The notes: a model not told the origin generated them from the sequence alone. 64,000 nt of DNA from Methylotenera mobilis 13 (GCF_000384255.1 NZ_KB913035.1:1525362-1589361), one strand, 5' to 3'; positions 1 through 9,590 are shown, counted from the stretch's first letter. A program made the numbers and translations.

Positions 1-1
1 G

Positions 2-235
2 ATGGCAAGAGATATGTACAAACGCCGCCGTTACTGCCGTTTTTCAGCAGAAGGCATCAAAGAAGTAGATTACAAAGATGTTGATCTTTTAAAAGACTTC
101 ATCTCTGAAAATGCAAAAATCATCCCAGCACGTATGACGGGTACTAAAGCTCGCTATCAACGTCAATTAACGTCAGCGGTTAAACGCGCTCGTTTCTTGG
201 CATTGTTACCATACACTGACAAACACCCAGGCTAA
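2..235 (+). CDS. rpsR: 30S ribosomal protein S18
   Basis: Small-subunit ribosomal protein S18, which sits on the 30S platform and pairs with S6. The 77-residue product is close to the usual length of about 75. It carries the typical basic N-terminus ([10 protein letters not shown]) and the conserved middle segment around residues 30-60 ([16 protein letters not shown]). The ATG is at the window's second base, so the gene is complete but its upstream partners (usually rpsF and priB) lie outside. It is followed 11 bases later by rplI, the classical S18-L9 pair. Identification is secure. Confidence 0.97.
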   Translation: MARDMYKRRRYCRFSAEGIKEVDYKDVDLLKDFISENAKIIPARMTGTKARYQRQLTSAVKRARFLALLPYTDKHPG

Positions 236-246
236 GGAGATTTAAG

Positions 247-696
247 ATGCAAGTAATTTTATTAGAAAAAGTAGCTAACCTTGGTGTGTTAGGTGATGTT
301 GTTAAAGTTAAAGACGGTTTCGGTCGTAACTTTTTGATCCCACAAGGCAAAGCTAAACGTGCAACCGAAGCTAACAAAGCTGAATTTGCGGCACGTCGTG
401 CTGAATTAGAAAAGCAACAAGCTGCAATTTTAGCTGCATCACAAGCACGCGGCGAAAAACTAGCTGGTTTTGTTGTGACAATCGCTCAAAAAGCTGGTGT
501 TGATGGTCGTTTGTTCGGTTCTGTAACAAACGGTGACATCGCTGAAGCTTTAGTTGCTCAAGGTCATGAAGTTGCTAAATCATTGGTTCGTTTACCAAAC
601 GGCCCGTTGAAAACAATTGGTGACCACGCGGTAACAGTAGCTTTACATCACGACGTTGTTGTAGATATCACTGTAACAGTAGTTGCTGAAGCATAA
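247..696 (+). CDS. rplI: 50S ribosomal protein L9
   Basis: Large-subunit protein L9, which bridges the 23S rRNA near L1 and helps keep the reading frame. The N-terminal RNA-binding domain is obvious ([19 protein letters not shown], then a [13 protein letters not shown] segment at residues 26-38). It is followed by the long connecting helix rich in Ala, Glu and Lys (about 40-75) and the C-terminal domain. At 149 residues it matches E. coli L9. The start is fixed by the Shine-Dalgarno AAGGAGA ahead of the ATG. It is co-transcribed with rpsR and ends at an intrinsic terminator. Confidence 0.97.
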   Translation: MQVILLEKVANLGVLGDVVKVKDGFGRNFLIPQGKAKRATEANKAEFAARRAELEKQQAAILAASQARGEKLAGFVVTIAQKAGVDGRLFGSVTNGDIAEALVAQGHEVAKSLVRLPNGPLKTIGDHAVTVALHHDVVVDITVTVVAEA

Positions 697-715
697 CTAA
701 GCAATTCGTTTCAAA

Positions 716-744
716 TAAAGCCGGCCTAAATGGTCGGCTTTTTG
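716..744 (+). terminator. intrinsic terminator after rplI
   Basis: The arms GCCGGCC and GGTCGGC pair (one G-T wobble) around a five-base loop, are flanked by AA/TT, and run into TTTTT. This ends the rpsR-rplI unit. The rest of the gap up to 939 holds no gene that I can support. Confidence 0.85.
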
Positions 745-939
745 CATTTGGGTGCTAGGTTGTCAATTTTCCTTCAATAAGTAACGCTCAAGCATCAGTG
801 AGCTATGATTCGTTGTTCTTGAATCAATTCATTTATCTCTTGCATCAAAAGCCATTAAGTAGCTGTCATTCCGTAAAAAGTAATAATAAAATTTTGATGA
901 TATAAACCCTTAGCGAGTTAATCCTGCACTGATATAATC

Positions 940-2328
940 ATGGCTATGGCTGATAATCAATTAGATGCACTTAAAATCCCCCCACACTCTGTAGAAGCAG
1001 AGCAATCCGTTATTGGCGGCTTGCTACTTGAAAATGAAGCGCTTGATAAGATTGCTGATATTCTTAGCGGTAAAGATTTTTACCGCTACGACCATAAGCT
1101 TATTTTTGAGCATATTTCCAAACTGATTGAGCACAATAAGCCTGCTGATATTGTTACAGTGGCAGAGTCCCTGGAAAATTCCGCTGAACTTTCTGGCGTT
1201 GGTGGTATTGCCTACCTAGGATTATTGGCACAAAACACTCCAACTGCGGCTAATATTCGTCGGTATGCAGAGATTGTGCATGAGCGTTATGTGATGCGCC
1301 AACTGGTGGCGGTTGGTTCAGGCATTGCTGAAAGTGCATATGCGCCAAATGGCCGCGATGCGCAACAGTTGTTAGATGAGGCTGAAGCCAAGATATTTCA
1401 GATTGCTGAAGGTGGTAAGCGTAGCACTGAGGGTTTTATTGATATTAAAGTGCTGTTGCCGCAGGTAGCCGATCGTATCGATCAACTATTCTCACGTGAC
1501 AATCAATCAGATGTCACTGGTATTCCAACTGGTTTTGCAGACTTAGATTCGATGACCTCAGGCCTTCAAGGCGGTGACTTGGTCATTGTTGCAGGTCGCC
1601 CATCTATGGGTAAGACAGCTTTCTCACTGAATATTGCAGAAAACGTGGCGCTTGATACAGGTTTGCCTGTTGCTGTGTTCTCAATGGAGATGGCAGGTAC
1701 ACAGCTTGCAATGCGTATGATTGGTTCTGTAGGTCGATTAGACCAGCATCGTATGCGGACAGGTCGGTTAGAGGATGAGGATTGGGAAAAGCTAACAACA
1801 GCGCTAGGTAAGTTAAACGAGGCACCTCTCTTCATTGATGAAGGAGCTGGTTTGAGCAGTTTTGATGTGCGCGCAAGGGCGAGAAGGCTGCATCGTCAGA
1901 CTGGTAAGCTTGGCTTAATTGTCATCGATTACTTACAGTTAATGACAGCCCCATCAGGTAAACAGGGCGAAAATCGTGCAACAGAAATTTCTGAAATTTC
2001 ACGGTCATTAAAAGCCTTGGCCAAAGAGCTTGATGTACCAGTGATTGCGCTTTCTCAGTTAAACCGTAGTCTGGAGCAACGACCGGATAAGCGTCCTGTG
2101 ATGAGTGACCTGCGTGAATCAGGCGCGATTGAACAAGATGCTGACGTCATCTTGTTTATTTACCGTGATGAAGTTTATAACCCGGATTCTCCCGATAAAG
2201 GTACTGCTGAAATCATCATCGGTAAACAACGGAACGGTCCAATTGGTAGAGTTAGATTGACGTTCCTTGGTCAACATACACGCTTTGAGAATTTTGCTGG
2301 CAGTGGTCACATGGCTGATGAGTACTAG
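940..2328 (+). CDS. dnaB: replicative DNA helicase DnaB
   Basis: Hexameric 5'-3' helicase that unwinds the chromosome at the replication fork. It has the N-terminal DnaB domain (about residues 12-115, beginning PPHSVEAEQSVIGGLL), a linker, and a RecA-like ATPase with Walker A GRPSMGKT near residue 220. The Walker B/H2 region LGLIVIDYLQLM is near 323, and SDLRESGAIEQDAD in the C-terminal half matches the family. Length (462) is typical. Two in-frame ATGs (940 and 946) are possible starts and no strong ribosome binding site decides between them. alr follows 24 bases downstream, and the rplI-dnaB-alr-radA order is common in proteobacteria. Confidence 0.96.
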   Translation: MAMADNQLDALKIPPHSVEAEQSVIGGLLLENEALDKIADILSGKDFYRYDHKLIFEHISKLIEHNKPADIVTVAESLENSAELSGVGGIAYLGLLAQNTPTAANIRRYAEIVHERYVMRQLVAVGSGIAESAYAPNGRDAQQLLDEAEAKIFQIAEGGKRSTEGFIDIKVLLPQVADRIDQLFSRDNQSDVTGIPTGFADLDSMTSGLQGGDLVIVAGRPSMGKTAFSLNIAENVALDTGLPVAVFSMEMAGTQLAMRMIGSVGRLDQHRMRTGRLEDEDWEKLTTALGKLNEAPLFIDEGAGLSSFDVRARARRLHRQTGKLGLIVIDYLQLMTAPSGKQGENRATEISEISRSLKALAKELDVPVIALSQLNRSLEQRPDKRPVMSDLRESGAIEQDADVILFIYRDEVYNPDSPDKGTAEIIIGKQRNGPIGRVRLTFLGQHTRFENFAGSGHMADEY

Positions 2329-2352
2329 TTATCAGAATACTAGAGTGAAGAA

Positions 2353-3441
2353 ATGCGTCCAATCCTAGCTACGGTTTCTCTTCTTGCATTACGGCATAAT
2401 ATAGCTGCTGTAAGAAAATTCGCACCTCGTTCAAAAGTGATGGCAGTCGTTAAAGCTAATGGCTACGGGCATGGTTTAATCAATGTTGCGCATGGATTAG
2501 GCTCTGCTGATGGCTTTGCAGTACTAGGTATTAATGAAGCCATTGATTTGCGTGATGCAGGTTTTCAGCAAACAATTTTATTATTAGAAGGTGTATTTTG
2601 TGAGCAAGAGCTCAATATTGCATCTAACTTTGCCCTTAATATTGTTGTTCATTCTTTACAGCAGCTTGTCATGTTGGAGGGTGCTACCTTAGCTAAGCCA
2701 ATACATATTCACCTTAAAATGAATACAGGTATGAATCGTTTAGGGTTTAAGCCTGACGCTTTTATTTCAGCCTATGAAAGGTTGAAGGCTTGTAAAAATG
2801 TTGCTGATATTACGCTCATGACACATTTTGCAACTGCAGATGATGAGCTTGGTATTGAAAAGCCATTAAACATGTTTAAACAAGTCACTCATGAGCTAAA
2901 TTCACCTATTTCTTTGGCTAACTCTGCCACTATTTTGCGACACTCTAATGCCCATGCAGATTGGGTGCGCCCCGGTATCATGCTTTATGGTGCTACTCCT
3001 GTTGGAAATGTTGCAGCTGCAGATTATGACTTAATGCCCGCGATGCAACTCACTTCAGAAATTATTGGCGTACAAGAAATCCAGGCCGGTGAAACAGTGG
3101 GTTATGGTAGCCGCTTTACAGCCACCAAAGCAACCCGTGTAGGTATTGTAGCTTGTGGATATGCTGATGGTTACCCGAGACATGCTGGTTTGGTAAGTGG
3201 CAATCAGAACGATGGCGCACCAATTGCAGTTGCTGGAAAACTAACCTCCACATTAGGGCGTGTTTCAATGGATATGTTGTTTTGTGATTTAACGAACATA
3301 CCTGAGGCTAACATAGGCTCAACAGTCGAGCTTTGGGGTAAGCAAGTGTCTGTAGATGCTGTTGCAGCAGCTTCTGATACTGTGGGCTATGAATTACTCT
3401 GTGCTGTCGCTCCACGTGTGCCGATGAAGGTAGTTGATTGA
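2353..3441 (+). CDS. alr: alanine racemase
   Basis: PLP enzyme interconverting L- and D-alanine, the source of D-Ala for peptidoglycan. The PLP lysine is K34 in [10 protein letters not shown], and the second catalytic base is the tyrosine of VGYGSRF at about Y251. The family segments [20 protein letters not shown] and YADGYPR are present. The 362-residue length fits. Its TGA stop overlaps the radA ATG (TGATG), so translation of the two is probably coupled. It lies directly after dnaB without a terminator. Confidence 0.96.
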   Translation: MRPILATVSLLALRHNIAAVRKFAPRSKVMAVVKANGYGHGLINVAHGLGSADGFAVLGINEAIDLRDAGFQQTILLLEGVFCEQELNIASNFALNIVVHSLQQLVMLEGATLAKPIHIHLKMNTGMNRLGFKPDAFISAYERLKACKNVADITLMTHFATADDELGIEKPLNMFKQVTHELNSPISLANSATILRHSNAHADWVRPGIMLYGATPVGNVAAADYDLMPAMQLTSEIIGVQEIQAGETVGYGSRFTATKATRVGIVACGYADGYPRHAGLVSGNQNDGAPIAVAGKLTSTLGRVSMDMLFCDLTNIPEANIGSTVELWGKQVSVDAVAAASDTVGYELLCAVAPRVPMKVVD

Positions 3442-4799
3442 TGGCTAAAGCTAAAACTATTTACACTTGTACTGAATGTGGCGCAAGTGAGCCTAAGTGG
3501 CAGGGGCAGTGCCCAAGTTGCCATGCATGGAATACACTAGTCGAATCTATCGCAGAAATAACTAGCGTTAGTCGCTTCGCACCATTAGCAGAAACAGCTG
3601 GTTTACAAAAGCTAGCAGAAGTAGAAGCGGCAGAGGTTCCAAGGCAGCCAACTGGCGTGAGCGAGTTTGATCGTGTGTTAGGCGGTGGTTTAGTAGCTGG
3701 TGGGGTTGTGCTAATTGGTGGTGACCCTGGCATTGGTAAGTCTACTTTGTTGCTCCAGACCTTATGCCATATTGGTGGTGCAAGAAAAGCGATTTACGTC
3801 AGTGGTGAAGAGTCGCCGCAGCAAATAGCCATGCGCGCGAAGCGTCTTGGTTTAGATGCTAGCCCAATATCACTATTAGCTGAAATTAATCTAGAAAAAA
3901 TTATCGGCATGCTGCAGAAGCATAAACCTGATATTGCAGTCATCGACTCTATTCAAACGGTTTACTCCGAGGCACTACAATCGGCTCCAGGGTCTGTTGC
4001 GCAAGTGCGCGAGTGCTCTGCACAATTGACGCGTTTGGCAAAGCAGGCAGGCATTACTGTGATATTGGTCGGGCATGTGACAAAAGAGGGGGCTTTGGCG
4101 GGCCCGCGCGTGTTGGAGCATATTGTCGATACTGTTCTTTACTTTGAAGGCGACCAAAGTTCTAGCTTCCGTCTGATTCGTGCATTTAAAAACCGTTTTG
4201 GCGCAGTGAATGAATTGGGTGTATTTGCGATGACTGAAAAGGGTTTGCGCGAAGTCACCAACCCTTCTGCATTATTTTTATCGCACCACAGCGAGCAAGT
4301 GGCTGGCTCTTGTATTACGGTCACCATGGAAGGTACGCGTCCTCTACTGATTGAAATTCAAGCATTGGTCGATGAGGCGCATGCGCCTAACCCAAAGCGG
4401 CTATGTGTTGGGTTGGAGCAAAACCGTCTTGCGATGTTGTTAGCTGTGTTGCATCGCCACGCCGGGGTAGCTTGTTTTGATCAAGATGTATTTATCAATG
4501 CGGTTGGTGGCGTTAAGATTTCAGAACCAGCGGTTGATTTAGCAGTGCTTCTTTCAATCACTTCTTCTTTAAAAAACAAACCATTAGATAATAAACTTAT
4601 AGTGTTTGGTGAGGTTGGTTTGGCCGGGGAGGTTAGACCTGTACAGCGCGGACAAGAGCGATTAAAAGAAGCCGCAAAGCTTGGTTTTACCAAAGCAATT
4701 GTACCTAAAGCGAATGCACCAAAACAACGAATTGATGGAATAGAGGTTGTAGCAGTTGAGCGCTTAGAGCAGGCACTCAACTATGTAAAGAATTATTAA
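3441..4799 (+). CDS. radA: DNA repair protein RadA
   Basis: RecA-like, DnaB-type ATPase that drives branch migration in recombination repair. The N-terminal zinc finger has four cysteines (CTECG and CPSC, within residues 10-30). Walker A GGDPGIGKS is near residue 93, the RadA-specific KNRFG motif is near 250, and a Lon-like C-terminal domain ends the protein. I chose the ATG at 3441, which overlaps the alr stop, over an in-frame TTG one codon earlier. The last gene of the dnaB-alr-radA set, it is convergent with hpnE, and no clear terminator is visible in the 36-base gap. Confidence 0.96.
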   Translation: MAKAKTIYTCTECGASEPKWQGQCPSCHAWNTLVESIAEITSVSRFAPLAETAGLQKLAEVEAAEVPRQPTGVSEFDRVLGGGLVAGGVVLIGGDPGIGKSTLLLQTLCHIGGARKAIYVSGEESPQQIAMRAKRLGLDASPISLLAEINLEKIIGMLQKHKPDIAVIDSIQTVYSEALQSAPGSVAQVRECSAQLTRLAKQAGITVILVGHVTKEGALAGPRVLEHIVDTVLYFEGDQSSSFRLIRAFKNRFGAVNELGVFAMTEKGLREVTNPSALFLSHHSEQVAGSCITVTMEGTRPLLIEIQALVDEAHAPNPKRLCVGLEQNRLAMLLAVLHRHAGVACFDQDVFINAVGGVKISEPAVDLAVLLSITSSLKNKPLDNKLIVFGEVGLAGEVRPVQRGQERLKEAAKLGFTKAIVPKANAPKQRIDGIEVVAVERLEQALNYVKNY

Positions 4800-4835
4800 C
4801 GATTAAAATTATTAATCCTTAGAAATCGCTGCGTT

Positions 4836-6167
4836 TTATGATGCGTTACTAATAAGGTTAGCACAATAAATGCCACTTCTAACTGCTCCCTCAATCGTTG
4901 CTGGATAGCTAGCATAAGTATAGTCTCCAGCTAGATAAAGGTTGCTTTGTGCTGTTCTGTTAGTTGGGCGTGCCAAATCAGGTAAGCATGAGAAAGTAGC
5001 GCGCTTTTCAGCAATCACTTTATGCCATAAGGGTTTAGGTAGTTGTGGAAAGGCTTGATTTAACTCTTTTGCTACTTTTAATGCAAGATCATCTTGTGTC
5101 AGTTTTTGGTGTTTTCCCTCTGCGCTCACAATAACAGCCAGTAGCCCTTTTTCTCCACAAAGCTCCCCTCGGTCAAATACCCACTGACTTATCGTATTGC
5201 TTAATCCACACATCACTTGTGGTAGTTTTGTTTCTATTGGGTATTGCAAGTAAATTGTGTAAATGGGCTGATATTGATAATGATCAGTTTTATCTCGACT
5301 AGTTTTTAATTTAGGGAGTTGTTCCAATAGCTTATCAGTCCTGGCTGGTGAGGTAGCAACTATCACGTGACTAAAATTAAATGTCCCTTGTCTGGTTTCT
5401 AAATTAAACCCATTGTCCACTTCTACTAGCGTGCGTATGCGATGATTTAACTTTATACTGCCGCCTCTAGCTTGTATGTAATGTGCTAATGGATGCGAGA
5501 TAATCTTTGACAAATCTAGTTTAGGAATTAAAAAGTCGCTATTTTTTTTGTTTCCACTAAACGAATCTCGTAATACATTTAAAAATATTTTGCTGCTTGC
5601 TTTTGCAATAGGAGTATTAAGCGCAGCTAAGCACAGAGGCTCCCATAACATTTGGATTAACTTAGCTGATTGATGATGTAGCTTTAGAAATTTTACTAAT
5701 GGTTTATCATTGATGATTTCATAGTTAGACGATTGTAAATGTCTCATGAATGTTAAAGCAGTTATTCGATCTTTAAATGACAAGCCTTTACAAAATATAA
5801 AACCGACGAGCATATTGAACGGGGCTGGTAAATAATTGACAGATTTTAATGAAAATATGGATTTAGCACTACTGGACACCATGTTGAGTTGTAACGGTAG
5901 CCGCAAAAATGCTTCATTTTCTTTAACACCAGCTTTTTCAAGTAGTGATAAAGTGGCGTGATAAGCACCTAATAAAATATGTTGACCATTATCTAGTAGC
6001 TGTAATAAATCTTTATTTTCAACGACTACCGTGCGAGCGCGCCCGCCTAGCTGAGAGCTAGCTTCAAATAATGTGACTGAGTAACCGCGCTCGGTTAAAG
6101 TTGCAGCGGCGCTCAACCCAGCACAACCACCACCAATAATTGCAATATTATGTTGATGCGTATTCAA
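4836..6167 (-). CDS. hpnE: hydroxysqualene dehydroxylase HpnE
   Basis: FAD-dependent amine-oxidase/phytoene-desaturase-like enzyme that reductively dehydroxylates hydroxysqualene to squalene, the last of the HpnCDE steps. The dinucleotide fold is at the N-terminus (IAIIGGGCAGLSAAATL, with E about 20 residues on and GGRAR). The C-terminal FAD-binding segment LYLAGDYTYASYPATIEGAV is typical. No ATG is available near the expected start. I chose the TTG at 6167 because a GAGA ribosome-binding element precedes it just after the hpnD stop and it gives a short lead before the FAD motif. An upstream in-frame TTG at 6215 would overlap hpnD. Last gene of the minus-strand hpnC-hpnD-hpnE unit. Confidence 0.88.
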   Translation of the reverse strand: MNTHQHNIAIIGGGCAGLSAAATLTERGYSVTLFEASSQLGGRARTVVVENKDLLQLLDNGQHILLGAYHATLSLLEKAGVKENEAFLRLPLQLNMVSSSAKSIFSLKSVNYLPAPFNMLVGFIFCKGLSFKDRITALTFMRHLQSSNYEIINDKPLVKFLKLHHQSAKLIQMLWEPLCLAALNTPIAKASSKIFLNVLRDSFSGNKKNSDFLIPKLDLSKIISHPLAHYIQARGGSIKLNHRIRTLVEVDNGFNLETRQGTFNFSHVIVATSPARTDKLLEQLPKLKTSRDKTDHYQYQPIYTIYLQYPIETKLPQVMCGLSNTISQWVFDRGELCGEKGLLAVIVSAEGKHQKLTQDDLALKVAKELNQAFPQLPKPLWHKVIAEKRATFSCLPDLARPTNRTAQSNLYLAGDYTYASYPATIEGAVRSGIYCANLISNAS

Positions 6168-6183
6168 ATGTGTTCTCAGGAAA

Positions 6184-7023
6184 TTATAGATACTTAAACC
6201 AAGTGCTAAAGGCAATCCATAGCTTACGAAGTGTGCCTAATGATATGCGTGCATTAAGGACTTTTTCTGCACCGTCAGCTTTTATTTCTCGTAGCAATGT
6301 TCGATAAATACCTGTCATGATTAAACCTACGCGTTGACTCTTTTTATCTTCTGCCGGCAGCTCGTTCAGTGCTTTATCGTAATACATCTCAGCGCGTTCA
6401 ATTTGCGCATCCAGCAGTCTTTTTACCGCGTCAGATTCACGGCTTTTTAAAATATCGTCTTCTGTCACATTAAACTTAGCAAGTTCATCTAATGGAAGGT
6501 AAATGCGATTGCGGCGCGCATCTTCCCCAACATCTCTGATGATGTTAGTCAGTTGAAAAGCCATGCCAAGGTCATGTGCGAACTTGAGTGTTTTTCTATT
6601 CTCAAACCCAAATATCTGAGCTGAGAGAATACCAACTACGCTGGCAACGCGATAACAATATAGCTGTAGTTGCTTGAAGTCTTCATAGCGATTAAAATTT
6701 AAATCCATCTCCATGCCATCAATGATTTCATGGAAGTGCTCCTCATCTAATTGAAATTGTTGGATAACTGGCTCAAGTGCCTTTGTCACTGGGTGAATTG
6801 GTTTTTTTAGATATAAGTTGCGCACTTCATCTTTCCACCAGGCCAGTTTTACTTGAGCAACTTTTAATTCCGTAGATTCATCGACAACATCGTCAACTTC
6901 GCGGCAAAAAGCATACAGCGCAGTAATCGCCTCACGTTTCTGTTTTGGTAAAAACATAAAGCTGTAATAAAAACTAGAGCCGCTTTTTGCTGCCTTTTCT
7001 TGGCAATATTGCTTAGGTGTCAT
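6184..7023 (-). CDS. hpnD: presqualene diphosphate synthase HpnD
   Basis: Head-to-head prenyl synthase joining two farnesyl diphosphates into presqualene diphosphate. The two Asp-rich motifs of the squalene/phytoene synthase family are seen: CREVDDVVDE in the first third, and NIIRDVGEDARRNRIYLP in the second half. I chose the ATG at 7023 because MTPKQYCQEKAAKSGSSFYY is the usual N-terminus. An upstream in-frame extension to 7092 would overlap hpnC and is not family-like. Length 279. It lies 29 bases after hpnC, and its partner hpnE begins 16 bases after its stop. Confidence 0.92.
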   Translation of the reverse strand: MTPKQYCQEKAAKSGSSFYYSFMFLPKQKREAITALYAFCREVDDVVDESTELKVAQVKLAWWKDEVRNLYLKKPIHPVTKALEPVIQQFQLDEEHFHEIIDGMEMDLNFNRYEDFKQLQLYCYRVASVVGILSAQIFGFENRKTLKFAHDLGMAFQLTNIIRDVGEDARRNRIYLPLDELAKFNVTEDDILKSRESDAVKRLLDAQIERAEMYYDKALNELPAEDKKSQRVGLIMTGIYRTLLREIKADGAEKVLNARISLGTLRKLWIAFSTWFKYL

Positions 7024-7052
7024 ATGGAGTGGTCGAACCAAATAATGAATGT

Positions 7053-7919
7053 TTATAGCTTTAGCAGCGCTTTTGAAAAGACGATGGCCCAATCTAAGCA
7101 GTTTAGTGTTGGCCTATGGTTAAAAACATCGCCATTCACTGCACTTATCTTATGAATAATTCGCTCCCCGCCAGCAATAATCATGCGCATTTCAAAACCA
7201 ATGCGTCCTTTTAAGATTTTACCCAAAGGCTTGCCCTTGTTAAGCAATGCATGGGTGCGACGTAAGTTAAAATGCATAAACTGATGCCAATGATCATCTG
7301 TCGCTTGCATTGCATTAACATAAGCCCTGATTGTTTGCTCTGATATACCAAAGGCCATCAGCTCATCTTGGCATAGATAAACTCTTTGTTTACCTTCATT
7401 TTTCTTAAAATCAATCGCTATATCTTGCAGAAAGTTAATTAATTGAAGTGCAGAGCATATATGATCTGAATACTGGATGTTTTCAGAAGTTGCTTGCTGG
7501 TACAAATGTAATAAAAGTCGACCGATAGGGTTTGCAGAGCGAGTGCAGTAGTCTAGTACATCTTCATAATCAGCATAACGTGTTTTCGTCACGTCCTGGC
7601 TAAACGCATCAAGTAAGTCATAAAATGGAGCTATTGGTAGCTTTCTCTCACGTATCATTTTCCCCAAGGTCACAAAAAAAGCTGTTTTTGGTTTTATGTA
7701 CGCTTGTAACAAGTCAAGCTCATCGCGAAATTCGCTTAGCAAATTTAATCGTTGCTCAATAGTGAGGTCACCTTCATCAGCAAAATCATCGGCCTGTCTG
7801 GCAAAGCTATAAATTAAGGCAATAGGTTCGCGTAGGTGGTAGGGCAAAAAAAAGGAGGCTACTGGAAAATTCTCATAATGATGACTGGCTAAGTCTAGGC
7901 TTTGTTGAGCCACTGCCAT
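7053..7919 (-). CDS. hpnC: hydroxysqualene synthase HpnC
   Basis: Squalene/phytoene synthase family member that converts presqualene diphosphate to hydroxysqualene. HYENFPVASFFLP at the N-terminus and the Asp-rich FARQADDFADEG are characteristic of HpnC. The second motif, LINFLQDIAIDFKKNEGKQR, is near the middle. Three in-frame ATGs exist (7973, 7955, 7919). I chose 7919 because GGTGA lies seven bases upstream and the product then starts close to the conserved region. First gene of hpnCDE. The 183 bases between it and mtnP must hold both divergent promoters. No squalene-hopene cyclase is in the window. Confidence 0.88.
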   Translation of the reverse strand: MAVAQQSLDLASHHYENFPVASFFLPYHLREPIALIYSFARQADDFADEGDLTIEQRLNLLSEFRDELDLLQAYIKPKTAFFVTLGKMIRERKLPIAPFYDLLDAFSQDVTKTRYADYEDVLDYCTRSANPIGRLLLHLYQQATSENIQYSDHICSALQLINFLQDIAIDFKKNEGKQRVYLCQDELMAFGISEQTIRAYVNAMQATDDHWHQFMHFNLRRTHALLNKGKPLGKILKGRIGFEMRMIIAGGERIIHKISAVNGDVFNHRPTLNCLDWAIVFSKALLKL

Positions 7920-8102
7920 TGATGTATCACCAAACTTTGAGCAATTATTTACCATGGCGTGAGTATGCCACAAAATTAAATCATTTTTGATGGCAAACTT
8001 TGCTATTTGTCATGAACATTTGCTTTTTTTTATTGCGTAAATTTTTTCAGAAAACAATTAAAGCTTTGTTAAAATAAAAAAGTATTCATAAAGAAAGCAA
8101 TT

Positions 8103-8849
8103 ATGTTAGCAATTATTGGTGGCACAGGTCTGACGCAACTAGACAACTTAAACATTACTAGACGTTTAATCGTACGAACACCTTATGGTGAGCCATCACA
8201 GCCACTGATTTTTGGTGAAATTTCTGGACGAGAAGTTATTTTCTTAGCGCGTCATGGAAATGGACACACAATCCCACCACATGAAGTTAATTACCGTGCC
8301 AATATTGCAGCCTTGCATTTGCAAGGTGTGACTGAAATTGCTGCGATTGCGACGGTAGGGGGCATTCATCCCGATTTGTCAGCAGGTAAAATAGTGATTC
8401 CTCATCAGATTATTGATTACACCTATGGAAGAAAAACAACTTTTCATGACGGAATTAGTAACCCTGTTAAACATATTGACTTTACAGAGCCATACTGTCC
8501 CATGCTGCGTGAAAAGTGGAAGAAAGCTGCTATCGCAGTAGGTGAGGAGTTGATTGATCAAGGTGTATACGCAGCGACACAGGGGCCTAGACTTGAAACC
8601 GCCGCAGAGATCAATCGTTTGGAGCGTGATGGAGCTACCGTGGTAGGGATGACAGGGATGCCAGAAGCGGCATTGGCGCGTGAGTTGGGCATCAGCTATG
8701 CCACTATTTGTCCTGTAGCCAATTATGCAGCTGGACGAGGCGATAATTTACATGAAATTAAATATGAAGAAGTTATCTCCAACTTAAATCTCACGATGGT
8801 GCGAGTACGCAACATCATTGCCGAACTTGTAAAACAAAACGGGCATTAG
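8103..8849 (+). CDS. mtnP: S-methyl-5'-thioinosine / methylthioadenosine phosphorylase
   Basis: Purine nucleoside phosphorylase family 2 enzyme that phosphorolytically cleaves methylthio-nucleosides formed from polyamine synthesis, for methionine and purine salvage. The phosphate-binding start MLAIIGGTGLT, the segment FLARHGNGHTIPPHEVNYRA and the purine-site motif VGMTGMPEAALARELGI are clear. The sequence ATVGGIHPDLSAGK resembles the methylthioinosine-specific branch (described in Pseudomonas) more than classical MTAP, but substrate choice is inferred. 248 residues, complete. def follows 51 bases downstream. Confidence 0.85.
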   Translation: MLAIIGGTGLTQLDNLNITRRLIVRTPYGEPSQPLIFGEISGREVIFLARHGNGHTIPPHEVNYRANIAALHLQGVTEIAAIATVGGIHPDLSAGKIVIPHQIIDYTYGRKTTFHDGISNPVKHIDFTEPYCPMLREKWKKAAIAVGEELIDQGVYAATQGPRLETAAEINRLERDGATVVGMTGMPEAALARELGISYATICPVANYAAGRGDNLHEIKYEEVISNLNLTMVRVRNIIAELVKQNGH

Positions 8850-8900
8850 TCGGCGTAATAGAAATCTGTGTAATGTGTGATTGAAAGACTCGGGTGAAAA

Positions 8901-9446
8901 ATGGCAATTAAAACTGTATTAAGGATGGGAGAGCCATGCTTGTTGATGAAAGCAGCTCCAGTAGCTCAGTTTGATACACCGGAGCTGCATCAGTTGATAC
9001 AAGACTTAGAGGATACAATGCAGCACATGAATGGTGCTGGTATTGCTGCACCTCAAATCGGTGTTAGCCTTCGCGTGGTGATTTTTGGGCAAAAAGAACC
9101 AATAGCAATCAATCCTCGATATCCCGATGCCGATACAGTACCTTACACGGTACTAATTAATCCGGAATTAAGATTTATTGGCGATAAAGTTGAAAATGAT
9201 TGGGAAGGGTGCTTGTCAGTTCCTGGAATGCGAGGTATAGTGCCGCGTCATCTGAAACTGCATTACGCAGGATATGATCAATACGGAAATAAAGTCGATA
9301 GGTTAGTGAGCGGCTTTCACGCACGTGTCGTTCAGCATGAGTGTGACCATTTAGATGGTGTTTTATATCCAATGAGGATAAGTAATTTAAAAGATTTTGG
9401 ATATTCTGATGTTTTTTTTCCAAATCAGGATTTTCAAGATGACTAA
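8901..9446 (+). CDS. def: peptide deformylase
   Basis: Metalloenzyme that removes the formyl group from nascent N-terminal methionine. All three signature motifs are present: GAGIAAPQIG at about residue 45, EGCLSVPG (metal Cys about 104), and HECDHLDG (metal His 146 and 150, catalytic Glu 147). Length 181. It is not linked here to fmt, its usual partner. This may be a second def copy (the FGQKEPIAINPR insert after the first motif is characteristic of one proteobacterial subgroup), but a second copy cannot be seen. The tRNA-Ser promoter lies just past its stop. Confidence 0.95.
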   Translation: MAIKTVLRMGEPCLLMKAAPVAQFDTPELHQLIQDLEDTMQHMNGAGIAAPQIGVSLRVVIFGQKEPIAINPRYPDADTVPYTVLINPELRFIGDKVENDWEGCLSVPGMRGIVPRHLKLHYAGYDQYGNKVDRLVSGFHARVVQHECDHLDGVLYPMRISNLKDFGYSDVFFPNQDFQDD

Positions 9447-9460
9447 TTTGTTGTTATAAT
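9431..9460 (+). promoter_or_regulatory. sigma70-type promoter for tRNA-Ser
   Basis: A perfect TATAAT at 9455-9460, preceded by an extended -10 TG (TGT), with a TTTCAA-like -35 about 17 bases upstream. It lies 33 bases before the mature tRNA 5' end and overlaps the end of def. Confidence 0.6.
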
Positions 9461-9492
9461 GCTGACCTCGTAACGCAAGTAACGATTTAGAT

Positions 9493-9582
9493 GGAAGAGT
9501 GGCAGAGCGGTTTAATGCTACAGTCTTGAAAACTGTCGTGGGTTCACGCCCACCGTGAGTTCGAATCTCACCTCTTCCGCCA
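9493..9582 (+). tRNA. tRNA-Ser (UGA anticodon)
   Basis: A 90-base cloverleaf. The acceptor arms GGAAGAG and CTCTTCC are followed by G and an encoded CCA. The anticodon arm ACAGT-CTTGAAA-ACTGT gives anticodon TGA at 9527-9529. A long class II variable arm (CGTGGGTTCACGCCCACCG region) is diagnostic of serine, and the T arm carries GTTCGAATC. It reads UCA and other UCN codons. Confidence 0.96.
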
Positions 9583-9590
9583 AGAATTTT

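Noticed and set aside
1566-1835. Open frames antisense to dnaB
   Set aside because: They are shadows of the strongly conserved dnaB coding sequence, without their own start signals. The same holds for antisense frames over radA, rpsB, tsf, fabD, fabF, sufB and others.
6168-6215. Longer hpnE reading starting at a TTG within hpnD
   Set aside because: No ribosome binding site and a non-family N-terminus; the TTG at 6167 has GAGA upstream.
7024-7092. Longer hpnD reading overlapping hpnC
   Set aside because: The extra 23 residues are not family-like, and MTPKQYCQ is the usual start.
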